Assembly: GCA_017504795.1 (NCBI GenBank)
Contig: JAFVQM010000014.1
Location: forward strand, 1-64,000
Source of the DNA: Clostridia bacterium
GTDB taxonomy: Bacteria > Bacillota > Clostridia > Christensenellales > Borkfalkiaceae
Length of the DNA stretch: 64,000 nt
Reading direction: 5' to 3'
Part shown: positions 30,774 to 39,601 of the stretch, piece after piece
Layout: each line of letters opens with the position of its first letter
Position numbering within the stretch: position 1 is the stretch's first letter
The notes under the pieces: generated by a model
Seen by the model: only the letters and a program-made list of their open reading frames with translations
What the model was told of the DNA's origin: nothing
The model's database searches: none
Translations under genes and position numbers: made by a program

Positions 30774-31163
30774 ATGAAAGGAAAGCGTACAGATAGGCTT
30801 AACAGCGAGTTTCGTAAACTTATTTACGACGTTATTAAAAACCGCATAAATTCCCCCGATATTACCGAGATGTTTTCGGTAACGGAAGTGGACGTTTCGC
30901 CCGACCTTAAACACGCTAAGGTTTATGTTAGCGTGTATTCGACTAGCGACGAAAAGGCAAAGAAAACGCTTGACGCCATTTCAAAATCATCGCCCGAAAT
31001 TAGGCGTGAACTTGCAAGGCTTTCAAGCATACGCTACGTTCCCGAACTTAGATTTTATCACGACGGGGCTAGCGCATACGGTAACAAAATAGATAAAATT
31101 TTATCGGGTTTAACCTACGTAACGAGTGGAGACGACGATGACGATAACGGAGATAGCAACTGA
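30774..31163 (+). CDS. rbfA: Ribosome-binding factor A
   Basis: 129 residues, KH-like fold: TDRLNSEFRKLIYDVIKN, DVSPDLKHAKVYVSV and the end RLSSIRYVPELRFYHD. Needed for 16S 5'-end maturation and cold adaptation. The acidic tail is rich in Asp (DDDDDNGD). It overlaps nrnA by 26 bases. Confidence 0.96.
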   Translation: MKGKRTDRLNSEFRKLIYDVIKNRINSPDITEMFSVTEVDVSPDLKHAKVYVSVYSTSDEKAKKTLDAISKSSPEIRRELARLSSIRYVPELRFYHDGASAYGNKIDKILSGLTYVTSGDDDDDNGDSN

Positions 31164-32091
31164 ATTAAAAACCTTAAAATCGGTACTTATATTTTCGCAT
31201 AACCGCCCAGATGGTGACACTTTGGGCTCTGCTACCGCTTTGCGCTTAGCTCTTAAAAAACTAGGCGTTAGGGCGGATATCGTGTGTTTTAGCGATATTC
31301 CTGACAAACTCAAATACCTTAGTGGCGTTGAGTTTATATCAAAAGAACCGCTTAAAGATTTTAAGTATTCGGCTTACGTTTCGGTAGACTGTTCTACCGA
31401 AGGTATGTTTTCAGACTTATATTCCATTTACGAAAAATCTCCGCTAACTATAAATATAGACCACCACGTTTCAAACACTATGTACGCAAAACTCAACTAC
31501 GTTGAAAACACCGCGTCTTGTTGCGAGATAATTTATTCGCTTATTTTAGCGTTAGGCGTTGAAATTGATAGTGATATTGCAGACTGTTTGCTTACGGGTA
31601 TCGTAACCGATACGGGTGCTTTTTGCCACTCGAACGTAACGGATAATACTTTATACGTTGCGTCAATGCTCAAAAAAAGCGGTGCTGACCTTCATAAGAT
31701 AATAAAACTCAACTTCAAAAACCAAACCAAACAGCGCTCGGATTTATACGCTAGCGTAATAAGTAAAATGCGCTACCGCTTAGACGGTAAGGTGGGAATT
31801 TTAGTAATTACAAAAAGCGATATTGAAAGTGCTGGCGCAGTTGATAATATGACCGAAGGTTTTATCGATTACCCCCTTACGGTTGACACGGTTGAAGTTG
31901 CCATTTCACTTCTTGAAACGAGTAAAAACCGTTATAAAATTAGTTTAAGAAGTAAAGGAAAAGTCAACGTTAACGAGATAGCGTCACTCTACGGTGGCGG
32001 TGGTCATATCCTAGCGAGCGGAGCGGTGCTTAACGGTCACTTAGAAGATATTATCGATAAACTTTGCTTTAACGTTGAGCAAAGGCTTTAA
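31138..32091 (+). CDS. nrnA: DHH-family oligoribonuclease / pAp phosphatase (NrnA)
   Basis: 317 residues. DHH-DHHA1 architecture: SHNRPDGDTLGSA (motif I), VDCST, IDHHVSNT (motif III) and the C-terminal GGGGHILASGA motif. It degrades short RNA fragments and 3',5'-phosphoadenosine phosphate using Mn. ATG 31138 is preferred (GGAG 6-9 bases upstream) over an in-frame GTG at 31126. Lies within the end of rbfA; truB follows. Confidence 0.94.
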   Translation: MTITEIATELKTLKSVLIFSHNRPDGDTLGSATALRLALKKLGVRADIVCFSDIPDKLKYLSGVEFISKEPLKDFKYSAYVSVDCSTEGMFSDLYSIYEKSPLTINIDHHVSNTMYAKLNYVENTASCCEIIYSLILALGVEIDSDIADCLLTGIVTDTGAFCHSNVTDNTLYVASMLKKSGADLHKIIKLNFKNQTKQRSDLYASVISKMRYRLDGKVGILVITKSDIESAGAVDNMTEGFIDYPLTVDTVEVAISLLETSKNRYKISLRSKGKVNVNEIASLYGGGGHILASGAVLNGHLEDIIDKLCFNVEQRL

Positions 32092-32095
32092 CTTT

Positions 32096-32956
32096 ATGAA
32101 TGGATTTATAAATTATTACAAGCCGAGTGGGATATCCTCGGCTTATGCTATAAATAGAATAAAAAAACTGTTTAAGGGTGAAAAGGTTGGGCATATGGGC
32201 ACGTTAGACCCGCTTGCCGAAGGCGTTTTGCCTATTGCGGTTGGAAAATCTACTAGGCTTTTCGATTTTTTACTTGATAAAACCAAAGTTTATATCGCTG
32301 AATTTACCTTCGGCTATCAAACGGATACGCTAGATAGGGGCGGTAAAATAGTAAAAGAAAACGGTTTAATTCCCACGAAAGACCAAATAAATAGCGTTCT
32401 TAGTTCGCTAACGGGTAAGGTAATGCAAACGCCCCCTATATTTAGCGCTAAAAACGTAAACGGTCAGCGCAGTTACGACTTGGCGCGCCGTGGCGTTGCG
32501 GTTGAACTCAAACCCAAGCAAGTTGAGATAGATAGTATAGTGATGCTCTCTGGTAGCGGTGCGGTTTACACCTTTGAAATCACCTGTAAAGGCGGAACGT
32601 ATATCCGTTCGATTTGTAGAGATTTAGCCGAAAAACTATCAACTTTTGCAACAATGACGGCGCTTAAAAGAACTAAAAGCGGAAAGTTCACGCTTGAAAA
32701 TTCCGTTTCGGAAAGTGACGTTATATCGTCAACCGATATAAAAAGTTTACTAATTAAGCCCGATAGCGTTTTAACTTTTGACAAGATTTACTTAGATAGT
32801 TATCAAACGGTAGAGCAGTTAAACGGCAGACCGTACGATATAATGATTAGTGACGGAACGTATTCCGTTTACGACGATAAAAGCGTATTTTTAGGCGTTG
32901 GAATAGTTACTAAAAATCGCCTTAAATTAAAAGCGTATATAAAGGATGATGAATAA
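32096..32956 (+). CDS. truB: tRNA pseudouridine(55) synthase TruB
   Basis: 286 residues. Catalytic motif HMGTLDPLAEGVLPIAVG with the nucleophilic aspartate at about residue 40, GTYIRSICRDL in the RNA-binding region and a degenerate C-terminal PUA-like end. It makes psi-55 in tRNA. Start at ATG 32096, 4 bases after the nrnA stop; a longer in-frame ORF from 32075 would overlap nrnA. Overlaps ribF by 11 bases. Confidence 0.95.
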   Translation: MNGFINYYKPSGISSAYAINRIKKLFKGEKVGHMGTLDPLAEGVLPIAVGKSTRLFDFLLDKTKVYIAEFTFGYQTDTLDRGGKIVKENGLIPTKDQINSVLSSLTGKVMQTPPIFSAKNVNGQRSYDLARRGVAVELKPKQVEIDSIVMLSGSGAVYTFEITCKGGTYIRSICRDLAEKLSTFATMTALKRTKSGKFTLENSVSESDVISSTDIKSLLIKPDSVLTFDKIYLDSYQTVEQLNGRPYDIMISDGTYSVYDDKSVFLGVGIVTKNRLKLKAYIKDDE

Positions 32957-33821
32957 CGTAATACTATACGGCGACAAATGCCAAAAAAACTTAATATTAG
33001 CCCTAGGTTATTTTGACGCGGTTCATAAAGGTCATCAAAAAGTGCTAAAAAAAGCCGTTTCTGTGGCGAGTGAAAATAATTGCACTCCGTCCGCCTTGAT
33101 CTTTTTTGGTGGAAAGACTAAAAAGGACGTTTTTACTCTAAACGAGCGTTTAAGGCGAATTTTTTTAACGGGGATAAAAACGGTTATAGTAAAAGAACTT
33201 TCAAAAGATTTTATGGCGCTGACAAAACTAGAATTTTTGAAGGAACTAACTAGCCTTTACGATATAAAAGCGGTTGTGTCTGGAAGTGATTTCACTTTTG
33301 GTAAAAACGCGGAAGGTAACGTTCAAACGCTAAAAGAATTCTTTAAAGAAGATAACGTTTACACTCAAAATTTAGAAGAAGAAAACGGCGAAAAAATTTC
33401 TTCGTCTAGCATTAAAAACGCGCTATCAAAAGGCGATATTTTAACTGCAAACACCTTGCTTGGCGGTAATTACTTTATAAGCGGTGAAGTCGTAAAGGGA
33501 AAAGGGCTTGGTCGCGACCTAGGTTTTCCCACTGCAAACGTTTTATTAGGTGAAAATAAATACCCTATAAATTCGGGCGTTTACGTTACTTTTACCGTTA
33601 TAAACGGCGTGGTATATCCAGCCATAACAAACGTTGGCGCGCAACCTACCGTAAACGGAAAAGACACGGTTATCGAAACGTATATCGACGGTTTTTCAGG
33701 AGATTTATACGGCAAAAGTTTAACGGTGTATTTTGTTGAAAGAATTCGCGATATAAAAAAATTTAATTCTGTTAAAGAATTAAAAGAACAACTTGAAAAA
33801 GATTTAAGGAGTATAAGATGA
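32946..33821 (+). CDS. ribF: Bifunctional riboflavin kinase / FAD synthetase
   Basis: 291 residues. The FAD synthetase half has LGYFDAVHKGHQKVL (HxGH-like motif read as HKGH) and ISSSSIKNAL; the riboflavin kinase half has GKGLGRDLGFPTANV. It makes FMN and FAD for the many flavoproteins in the window. It starts inside truB with two adjacent ATG codons (32946 and 32949). Overlaps the following gene by 4 bases. Confidence 0.95.
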   Translation: MMNNVILYGDKCQKNLILALGYFDAVHKGHQKVLKKAVSVASENNCTPSALIFFGGKTKKDVFTLNERLRRIFLTGIKTVIVKELSKDFMALTKLEFLKELTSLYDIKAVVSGSDFTFGKNAEGNVQTLKEFFKEDNVYTQNLEEENGEKISSSSIKNALSKGDILTANTLLGGNYFISGEVVKGKGLGRDLGFPTANVLLGENKYPINSGVYVTFTVINGVVYPAITNVGAQPTVNGKDTVIETYIDGFSGDLYGKSLTVYFVERIRDIKKFNSVKELKEQLEKDLRSIR

Positions 33822-34663
33822 TAAAATTCGGGCCGAGTGGCAATAGCGAATTATACCACGGCGCAGGCTATCAAGGAAGTTCAAATTCCGCGCTTTGGGT
33901 AAAAGAAATGGGGCTTGACTGCTTTGAATATTCCTTTGGTCGTGGCGTAAATTTATCCGAGCAAAAAGCGCTAGAAATAGGCGAACTATTTAAGGCGCAA
34001 AATATAGAAATTAGCGTTCATTGTCCGTACTTTATAAACTTTGCCGGGCTTGACGAAGAGAAGATAGAAAACTCATACGGCTACGTTTTAAGTTCGCTAA
34101 AAGCGGGGCGTTTAATGGGTGCAAAGCGCGCGGTATTTCACCCGGGCTCATTAGGAAAACAACAGCGAGAAGACGCGGTTAATCTCACTAAAAAGCGCTT
34201 AGAAATTCTCGCTCAAAAAATTGAAGACGAAGGGTACTACGATATGATAATTTGCCCTGAAACTATGGGAAAATCGGCTCAAATAGGTACGGTTAAAGAA
34301 ATTGCTGAGTTTTGTACTATCGCGCCGTTTTACTATCCGTGCGTTGACTTTGGGCACGTAAACAGTTTATGGCAGGGGAAACTTAAATCACCTAGCGATT
34401 ATTTAGATATATTTTCAACCATAGAAAGCACTTGTGGGTTTGAAAAATTAGACAATATGCACGTTCACTTTTCAAAGATAATGTACTCGCAAAAGGGTGA
34501 AATAAAGCACCTTACCTTTGAAGATGATACCTACGGTCCAAACCCAAAAGATTTTTTAATAGCGGTAAAGGAAAAACACATAAACCCCTTTATAGTATCC
34601 GAAAGCGCAGGCACGCAGGATATTGACGCTAAATTTATGAAAGACGTTTATTTTAGTTTGTAA
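33818..34663 (+). CDS. Endonuclease IV-like TIM-barrel protein (AP endonuclease family 2)
   Basis: 281 residues with the Nfo fold: SVHCPYFINFA, VFHPGS, ICPETMG, VDFGHVNS and MHVHFSKI correspond to the zinc-ligand segments of endonuclease IV, and VSESAG near the end matches the last glutamate. The Asp-Arg-His segment of classical Nfo is not clearly present (IKHLTFED here), so the third metal site may be altered. Role: repair of abasic sites, or a related hydrolase. ATGA overlap with ribF makes it the last gene of the rimP operon. A terminator follows. Confidence 0.85.
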   Translation: MIKFGPSGNSELYHGAGYQGSSNSALWVKEMGLDCFEYSFGRGVNLSEQKALEIGELFKAQNIEISVHCPYFINFAGLDEEKIENSYGYVLSSLKAGRLMGAKRAVFHPGSLGKQQREDAVNLTKKRLEILAQKIEDEGYYDMIICPETMGKSAQIGTVKEIAEFCTIAPFYYPCVDFGHVNSLWQGKLKSPSDYLDIFSTIESTCGFEKLDNMHVHFSKIMYSQKGEIKHLTFEDDTYGPNPKDFLIAVKEKHINPFIVSESAGTQDIDAKFMKDVYFSL

Positions 34664-34665
34664 TT

Positions 34666-34691
34666 AAAACCCGACTTCGGTCGGGTTTTTT
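34666..34691 (+). terminator. Terminator of the rimP-ribF operon
   Basis: AAAACCCGAC-TTCG-GTCGGGTTTT with a UUCG tetraloop and a T run. It closes a transcript of about 9 kb. Confidence 0.93.
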
Positions 34692-34816
34692 ACATTATTT
34701 TTACAAAACGCTTAAATTATTTTATTAAACTTTTAACAACGATTAAGTAAAATATTTTTACTATTTTTCATATATTAAACACATTTTGAAAATATTATAT
34801 AAGTGGGGGTATAATT

Positions 34817-36349
34817 ATGAAAAAGCGTAAAAAGTTCAAATATATTCCATTAAGATACCTTTTTGCTATGCTTATAACGATACTTGAAATCGTTGCTATT
34901 ATAGGCATAGTTATTGCGCTTTGTTATTACGTTCCTTACTTTTACGCGCTTGCTATGGCAACGCAATTTGCGTGCACAGTTAAAATAATAGCGTCTGACG
35001 ATAATCCCGACTATAAAGTGCCGTGGCTTGTCGTCGTTTTAATACTCCCTGTCGTTGGTTTTATGCTTTATTTCATATTTTCGTCACGAAAACTTAAAGA
35101 AAAGTACGTAAAAAGGTTAAAAGATATAGTAAAAAACACCTACGATAAGTCGAGCGAAGAAGAGTTTAACGCCTTAAAAGGTAGTAGTATTACTGCGTAT
35201 AACCAGTTCAAAATGCTATCTAAAATTTCTGGTGCTAGTTTATATACAAAATCAAATATCGAATATTTTAGCGATATAAAACTGCTACAAAACAAGTTGG
35301 TTGACGACCTAAAATCAGCAAACAATTTTATATTTTTAGAATACTTTATTATTGAAGAAGGCGTTTTTTGGAATTCGATATTAAACGTTTTGATAGAAAA
35401 AGTAAAGTGCGGGGTTGACGTTAGAGTAGTGTTTGACGATATAGGTTGTATGAGAACTCTACCTGCCTCTTATTCTAAAACGTTAAACGGCTACGGAATA
35501 AAAGCAATACCGTTTTCACGCCTTAAAGGTAGTGCCGACAGTGAGTTTAACAACCGCAACCACCGTAAAATTGCCGTAATTGACGGTAAAATTGCCTACA
35601 CCGGCGGGTTTAACCTTGCAGATGAATATATAAATTTAGTTGAAAGGTTCGGATACTGGAAGGACTGTGGCGTTAGAATTTACGGCGAGGCGGTTTGGGA
35701 ATTTACTAAACTTTTCTTAGTAGATTTTGGCATAAATACAAAAAGCCTAATGGCTGTGCCTGAAAACTGCTTTCCAAAAGTAAACGTAGATAGTAGCGAC
35801 GGTTTTATTATGCCTTTTGGTGACGGGCCTAAACCCCTGTATCCTAGGCGAGTATCAAAATCGGTTATACAAAATTTACTATCCTGCGCTAAGCGTTACG
35901 TTTATATAACTACGCCGTATTTAATTATAGATAACGACCTTTTAACGGATATAGAAAACGCGTCGCTACGGGGAGTAGACGTGAAGATTGTAGTTCCTTC
36001 TATCCCAGATAAAAAACTTATCTTTACAATGACTAAAAGTTATTATTCTAGGCTACTTAGCGCGGGCGTTAAAATTTACGAATATACCCCTGGCTTTATG
36101 CACGCTAAGACGTATTTGGTTGACGACGACTACGCAATGATAGGAACGGTAAATTTAGACTATCGCTCGCTCGTTCATCACTTTGAAAACGGAGTACTAT
36201 CTTATAAGTCTAACTTTATAAAGGATGTAAAAAGCGACGTTCTATCTATAATAGATAGTTCAAAAGAAATAAAAAAAGAAGAACTTAAAAACACTTTAAT
36301 ACAAAGGTTTATAAGTTCGCTAGTTAAAATATTTGCACCGTTAATGTAA
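34817..36349 (+). CDS. cls: Cardiolipin synthase
   Basis: 510 residues. Two N-terminal transmembrane helices (about 13-37 and 73-92) are followed by two phospholipase D domains with complete HKD motifs: NHRKIAVIDGKIAYTGG and MHAKTYLVDDDYAMIGT. It joins two phosphatidylglycerol molecules at the membrane. The start at 34817 lies after a GTGGGGG stretch that can serve as ribosome binding site. Monocistronic, with a terminator shared with the convergent membrane XRE gene. Confidence 0.95.
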   Translation: MKKRKKFKYIPLRYLFAMLITILEIVAIIGIVIALCYYVPYFYALAMATQFACTVKIIASDDNPDYKVPWLVVVLILPVVGFMLYFIFSSRKLKEKYVKRLKDIVKNTYDKSSEEEFNALKGSSITAYNQFKMLSKISGASLYTKSNIEYFSDIKLLQNKLVDDLKSANNFIFLEYFIIEEGVFWNSILNVLIEKVKCGVDVRVVFDDIGCMRTLPASYSKTLNGYGIKAIPFSRLKGSADSEFNNRNHRKIAVIDGKIAYTGGFNLADEYINLVERFGYWKDCGVRIYGEAVWEFTKLFLVDFGINTKSLMAVPENCFPKVNVDSSDGFIMPFGDGPKPLYPRRVSKSVIQNLLSCAKRYVYITTPYLIIDNDLLTDIENASLRGVDVKIVVPSIPDKKLIFTMTKSYYSRLLSAGVKIYEYTPGFMHAKTYLVDDDYAMIGTVNLDYRSLVHHFENGVLSYKSNFIKDVKSDVLSIIDSSKEIKKEELKNTLIQRFISSLVKIFAPLM

Positions 36350-36377
36350 AAAAACGAAGCCGTTAGGCTTCGTTTTT
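36350..36377. terminator. Bidirectional terminator overlapping the XRE-membrane gene
   Basis: AACGAAGCC-GTTA-GGCTTCGTT flanked by A and T runs. The hairpin includes the stop codon and last codons of the minus-strand gene 36363-36980, so on that strand termination occurs at the very end of the coding sequence. Confidence 0.88.
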
Positions 36378-36980
36378 CTTTTTTCTAAATTTTATTTTAG
36401 GAATAAATAAATATCCATAAGTTAAAGTAAATGCGATTTGAACGGGGATACCTATAAGGTATAAATACGCGCTTATCGGCGTTACGTTTATTAAGTATAG
36501 GTGTAAATTTAGTAGTGTAGTCCAAATAATTCCAGAAATGCAAATAAACTCAAACAGCGGATTTTTATACACGCACGCAAACACTAAAAAGAGTATAAAC
36601 GATACGGGCACGGCAGTTAAAAAGCACAGCCAAATTCTACCGCTTATATCAAACGCGCTAAGCGTTATAAACGCAATTAAAGCAACTAGCCAAACTATAC
36701 AGTCTGCAAGTAACGGAATAATAATTGAGCGCAATTTGTTTATAGGCATTTTCGCGCGTTTTTTATCGGATAACAAATCGTTGAGCGTTATGCCGAAAAT
36801 TTGTGAAATTTGATATAAAACGTATGAGTCTGGCAAACTTTCACCACTTTCCCACTTGGCAACTGCTTTATCCGAATAATTAAGTTTTTCCGCAAGAGAC
36901 GCTTGCGTCAACCCGTGGTATTTTCTATACTTTGCTATGTTTTTAGCAACCACTAAGTTAAACTGTTCTTTGTTTTTCAT
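36363..36980 (-). CDS. XRE-family regulator with C-terminal transmembrane domain
   Basis: 205 residues. An N-terminal helix-turn-helix (KYRKYHGLTQASLAEKLNYSDKAVAKWESGESLPD, here from about residue 17) is followed by about four hydrophobic helices (about 88-110, 118-138, 145-165, 170-192) and a basic tail. The arrangement suggests a membrane-tethered regulator responding to envelope or solute signals; target unknown. On the minus strand TTGAAA-16-TATAAT (37015-36988) puts the start site at or within a base or two of the ATG, so the mRNA is probably leaderless. Convergent with cls. Confidence 0.88.
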   Translation of the reverse strand: MKNKEQFNLVVAKNIAKYRKYHGLTQASLAEKLNYSDKAVAKWESGESLPDSYVLYQISQIFGITLNDLLSDKKRAKMPINKLRSIIIPLLADCIVWLVALIAFITLSAFDISGRIWLCFLTAVPVSFILFLVFACVYKNPLFEFICISGIIWTTLLNLHLYLINVTPISAYLYLIGIPVQIAFTLTYGYLFIPKIKFRKKKNEA

Positions 36981-36987
36981 ACCTTAA

Positions 36988-37015
36988 ATTATAGCGGATT
37001 TTGTAAAAATTTCAA
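36988..37015 (-). promoter_or_regulatory. Leaderless promoter of the XRE-membrane gene
   Basis: On the minus strand TTGAAA (37015-37010), 16 bases, TATAAT (36993-36988). The A of the start codon (36980) is 8 bases past the -10 box. Confidence 0.7.
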
Positions 37016-37107
37016 GTCTTTTTAGGTGTTAATTAGATGAAACCTAAATTTTAGATAAATATTTTCGACAAATATTATCGAATTAAATAAAAAATTAACT
37101 TGTAAAG

Positions 37108-37136
37108 TTGACTAAATATATTAAGTATGTTAATAT
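37108..37136 (+). promoter_or_regulatory. Promoter of the aminopeptidase gene
   Basis: TTGACT (37108-37113), 17 bases, TAATAT (37131-37136). The preferred start codon at 37150 leaves a leader of only about 6 bases without a Shine-Dalgarno. Confidence 0.7.
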
Positions 37137-37149
37137 ATATACTGTCAAT

Positions 37150-38172
37150 ATGAGTGATATTATTAAGTCGGCTCTCGTCGTTGAAGACGGGGATTTAATT
37201 TTCAATTACGTAAACTACTACGTTGACGACGGGTTTTTAGTAATTATAGGCGATAAAAGGCTACTTTTAACTGACGGTAGGTATATAGAACACGCTAGGC
37301 TTAAAGCAAGCGCTAACTCTTATCTTCAAAGTGAAGTTTCACTTGAAAAGGCGCTTAGCGAAAACGGCGTTAAAAGAGTGGGGCTTATATATAAAAACAC
37401 TTCGGCAAAACTACTTAGCCGTTTAATAGAAGGTGGCTTTGACGTTTACGATGCGGAAGATGAGTATCAAAGTTTTTCGTCGATAAAAACTGCAAGTCAA
37501 CTTCAAAAGATTAAAAAGGCGTGTGAGATTACTGAAACTGCGTTTTACAAGACTTTGCCGTTTATAAAAACGGGCGTTTCAGAACTAGAAGTTTCGGCAG
37601 TACTTGAATACAACTTTAAGATGCTCGGCGGTCAAGTAGGGTTTGAAACGATAGTTGCTTTTTCTAGTGGCGGTTCAGTTCCGCACTACAAAACAAGCGA
37701 TAAAAAACTTGAATCCAATACCCCGATACTTATGGACTTTGGGTGTTCGTATCAAGGCTACTTATCCGATATGACTAGAACGTTTTATTACGGCGCTCCG
37801 TCAGATAAGTTTTTATCGGTATATGGCAGCGTTAAAACGGCGTGGCACAAGGCTTATAGTGAGATAAAGTCGGGTATGACTTGTAGTGAAGCGGATAGTA
37901 TTGCAAGAAGTTACCTAAACGGTTGCGGGTTAGATAAGTTTTTTACCCACTCGTTAGGGCACGGCATAGGCGTTAAGATACACGAATTTCCTACTCTTAG
38001 CCCAAAATCTTCAACGATGCTACGTGACGGTATGGTATTTTCAATCGAGCCGGGCGTTTATTTAGAAAACGAGTTCGGCGTTCGAATTGAAGACACGGTC
38101 GTTTTACAAAACGGCAGGTGCGTTTCACTAATGACAAGCGATAAAGAACCGATAATCTTATCGGTAAAATAA
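37150..38172 (+). CDS. Xaa-Pro aminopeptidase family (M24) peptidase
   Basis: 340 residues. A short N-terminal creatinase-like domain precedes the pita-bread catalytic domain: MDFGCSYQGYLSDMTRTF (two metal aspartates), HSLGHGIGVKIHEFP (histidine) and VFSIEPGVYLENEFGVRIED (two glutamates), a complete dinuclear metal site. It removes residues before proline. ATG 37150 is preferred because the upstream in-frame start at 37108 coincides with the -35 box. It directly precedes efp, a common arrangement in Firmicutes. Confidence 0.93.
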   Translation: MSDIIKSALVVEDGDLIFNYVNYYVDDGFLVIIGDKRLLLTDGRYIEHARLKASANSYLQSEVSLEKALSENGVKRVGLIYKNTSAKLLSRLIEGGFDVYDAEDEYQSFSSIKTASQLQKIKKACEITETAFYKTLPFIKTGVSELEVSAVLEYNFKMLGGQVGFETIVAFSSGGSVPHYKTSDKKLESNTPILMDFGCSYQGYLSDMTRTFYYGAPSDKFLSVYGSVKTAWHKAYSEIKSGMTCSEADSIARSYLNGCGLDKFFTHSLGHGIGVKIHEFPTLSPKSSTMLRDGMVFSIEPGVYLENEFGVRIEDTVVLQNGRCVSLMTSDKEPIILSVK

Positions 38173-38202
38173 AAAAATATTTTTCAAGGAGAAAATTTTA
38201 AT

Positions 38203-38763
38203 ATGGTATTAGCAGGCGATTTAAGAAAGGGTGTAACTATCGAATACGAAGGCAAAATCTACACGGTTGTTGACTTTTTACACGTTAAACCCGGCAAGGG
38301 CGCAGCGTTCGTAAGAACCACGCTTAAAAACATTGTTGACGGTAAGGTTTTACAAATTACCTTCAACCCGACCGAAAAGTTTGAAAACGCGGTAATCGAA
38401 ACCAAGAAGATGACTTATTCGTATAACGACGGTGAACTTTACTACTTTATGGACGAAGAGTACAATATGGAACCGCTTAACTACGACCAAGTTGAAGACG
38501 CGCTTAAATACGTTAAAGAAAACGACCCCGTAACCGTTAAGTTCTATAAGGGTAAAGCGTTCTCGGTAGAATGTGAAAACTTCGTTGAACTCGAAGTTAT
38601 CGAAGCAGAGCCTAGCGTTGCAGGTAACACGGCAACTAACGCTACCAAACAAGTTAAAATTGAAACAGGTCTTTATATCCAAGTACCTATGTTCGTTAAC
38701 GAAGGTGACGTTATTCGTATCGATACCCGTACCGGCGACTACATGGAAAGAGTTAAAAAGTAA
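38203..38763 (+). CDS. efp: Elongation factor P
   Basis: 186 residues, three beta-barrel domains. The N-terminal loop [17 protein letters not shown] carries the lysine that is modified in many bacteria, and the C-terminal signature is [17 protein letters not shown]. It relieves ribosome stalling at polyproline. AAGGAGAA upstream. Follows the Xaa-Pro aminopeptidase by 30 bases, linking proline-peptide handling with polyproline translation. Confidence 0.97.
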   Translation: MVLAGDLRKGVTIEYEGKIYTVVDFLHVKPGKGAAFVRTTLKNIVDGKVLQITFNPTEKFENAVIETKKMTYSYNDGELYYFMDEEYNMEPLNYDQVEDALKYVKENDPVTVKFYKGKAFSVECENFVELEVIEAEPSVAGNTATNATKQVKIETGLYIQVPMFVNEGDVIRIDTRTGDYMERVKK

Positions 38764-38771
38764 TGCGTTTT

Positions 38772-38798
38772 ACCTGACAGCGATTTATCCTGTCAGGT
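38772..38798 (+). terminator. Hairpin/terminator after efp
   Basis: ACCTGACAG pairs with CTGTCAGGT across an 9-base loop, followed by ATTTCAATTTTT. The U run is interrupted, so termination may be partial, with read-through into the SDR gene 12 bases later. Confidence 0.65.
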
Positions 38799-38810
38799 AT
38801 TTCAATTTTT

Positions 38811-39515
38811 ATGAAGACTGCAATTATCACTGGTGCAAGTAGCGGAATAGGTCTTGCAACCGCAATAAAACTTAAAAGCGAAGGCTACAACGTAGTTGGA
38901 AGTTATCTAACTAGCGAAGAAACCGCCAAAGCCGTTGAACTTAAATACGGCATACCTTTTATTAAGTGTGACGTGTCTTGTGAAAGTGGCGTAGACGGGT
39001 TGTTTTCCTATGCCGAAAAGCGTTTTGGAAAGGTTACGCTAGTTATCGCAAACGCCGGCGTGGCGTTAAAGCAAAGCCCCCTTTTAGACGTTTCAGAAAA
39101 AGATATTGATAGGGTAATTTCAACGAACCTTAAAGGCGCTATTTTAACTAATAAACGCGCAGTTTTATCAATGCTAAACGGTGGCGGGAGAATAGTTAAT
39201 ATCTCGTCGATATTCGGCTTATTAGGTGGGAGTTGTGAAGTTCCTTACTCGGCAACGAAAGCGGGCGTTATAGGTTTAACGAAAGCGCTTGCTGAGGAAA
39301 CGTCGTCTTCAAATATCGAAGTTTTAGCGGTGGCGCTAGGTCTTGTTGACACGCCTATGAACGCGCACTTATCACAAGAAGACAAACTCGATTTTTGCAA
39401 AGAGTGTAATCTTGATAAAATTCCTTCGGCGAGCGACACGGCTAACGAACTATATAAAATTATATCAAGTAGCGAAAACTTAAACGGTCAAATCATAACC
39501 GTATTCGCTGGCTAA
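38811..39515 (+). CDS. Short-chain dehydrogenase/reductase (FabG-like)
   Basis: 234 residues. Cofactor-binding IITGASSGIGLATAIKL, NAG motif as IANAGVA, catalytic Ser in NISSIFG and YxxxK as YSATK, so the active site is complete. It may reduce 3-oxoacyl groups or another ketone; without neighbouring fatty-acid genes the substrate is open. No Shine-Dalgarno is visible before ATG 38811, which lies 12 bases behind the efp hairpin. Confidence 0.88.
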   Translation: MKTAIITGASSGIGLATAIKLKSEGYNVVGSYLTSEETAKAVELKYGIPFIKCDVSCESGVDGLFSYAEKRFGKVTLVIANAGVALKQSPLLDVSEKDIDRVISTNLKGAILTNKRAVLSMLNGGGRIVNISSIFGLLGGSCEVPYSATKAGVIGLTKALAEETSSSNIEVLAVALGLVDTPMNAHLSQEDKLDFCKECNLDKIPSASDTANELYKIISSSENLNGQIITVFAG

Positions 39516-39601
39516 AAAAATATAATTATTTTATAAAAAATAAAAGGAATTTTTGTAAAATTATTGTATATATTAAGTAATCGGCGATAAAAGGAGCAGT
39601 T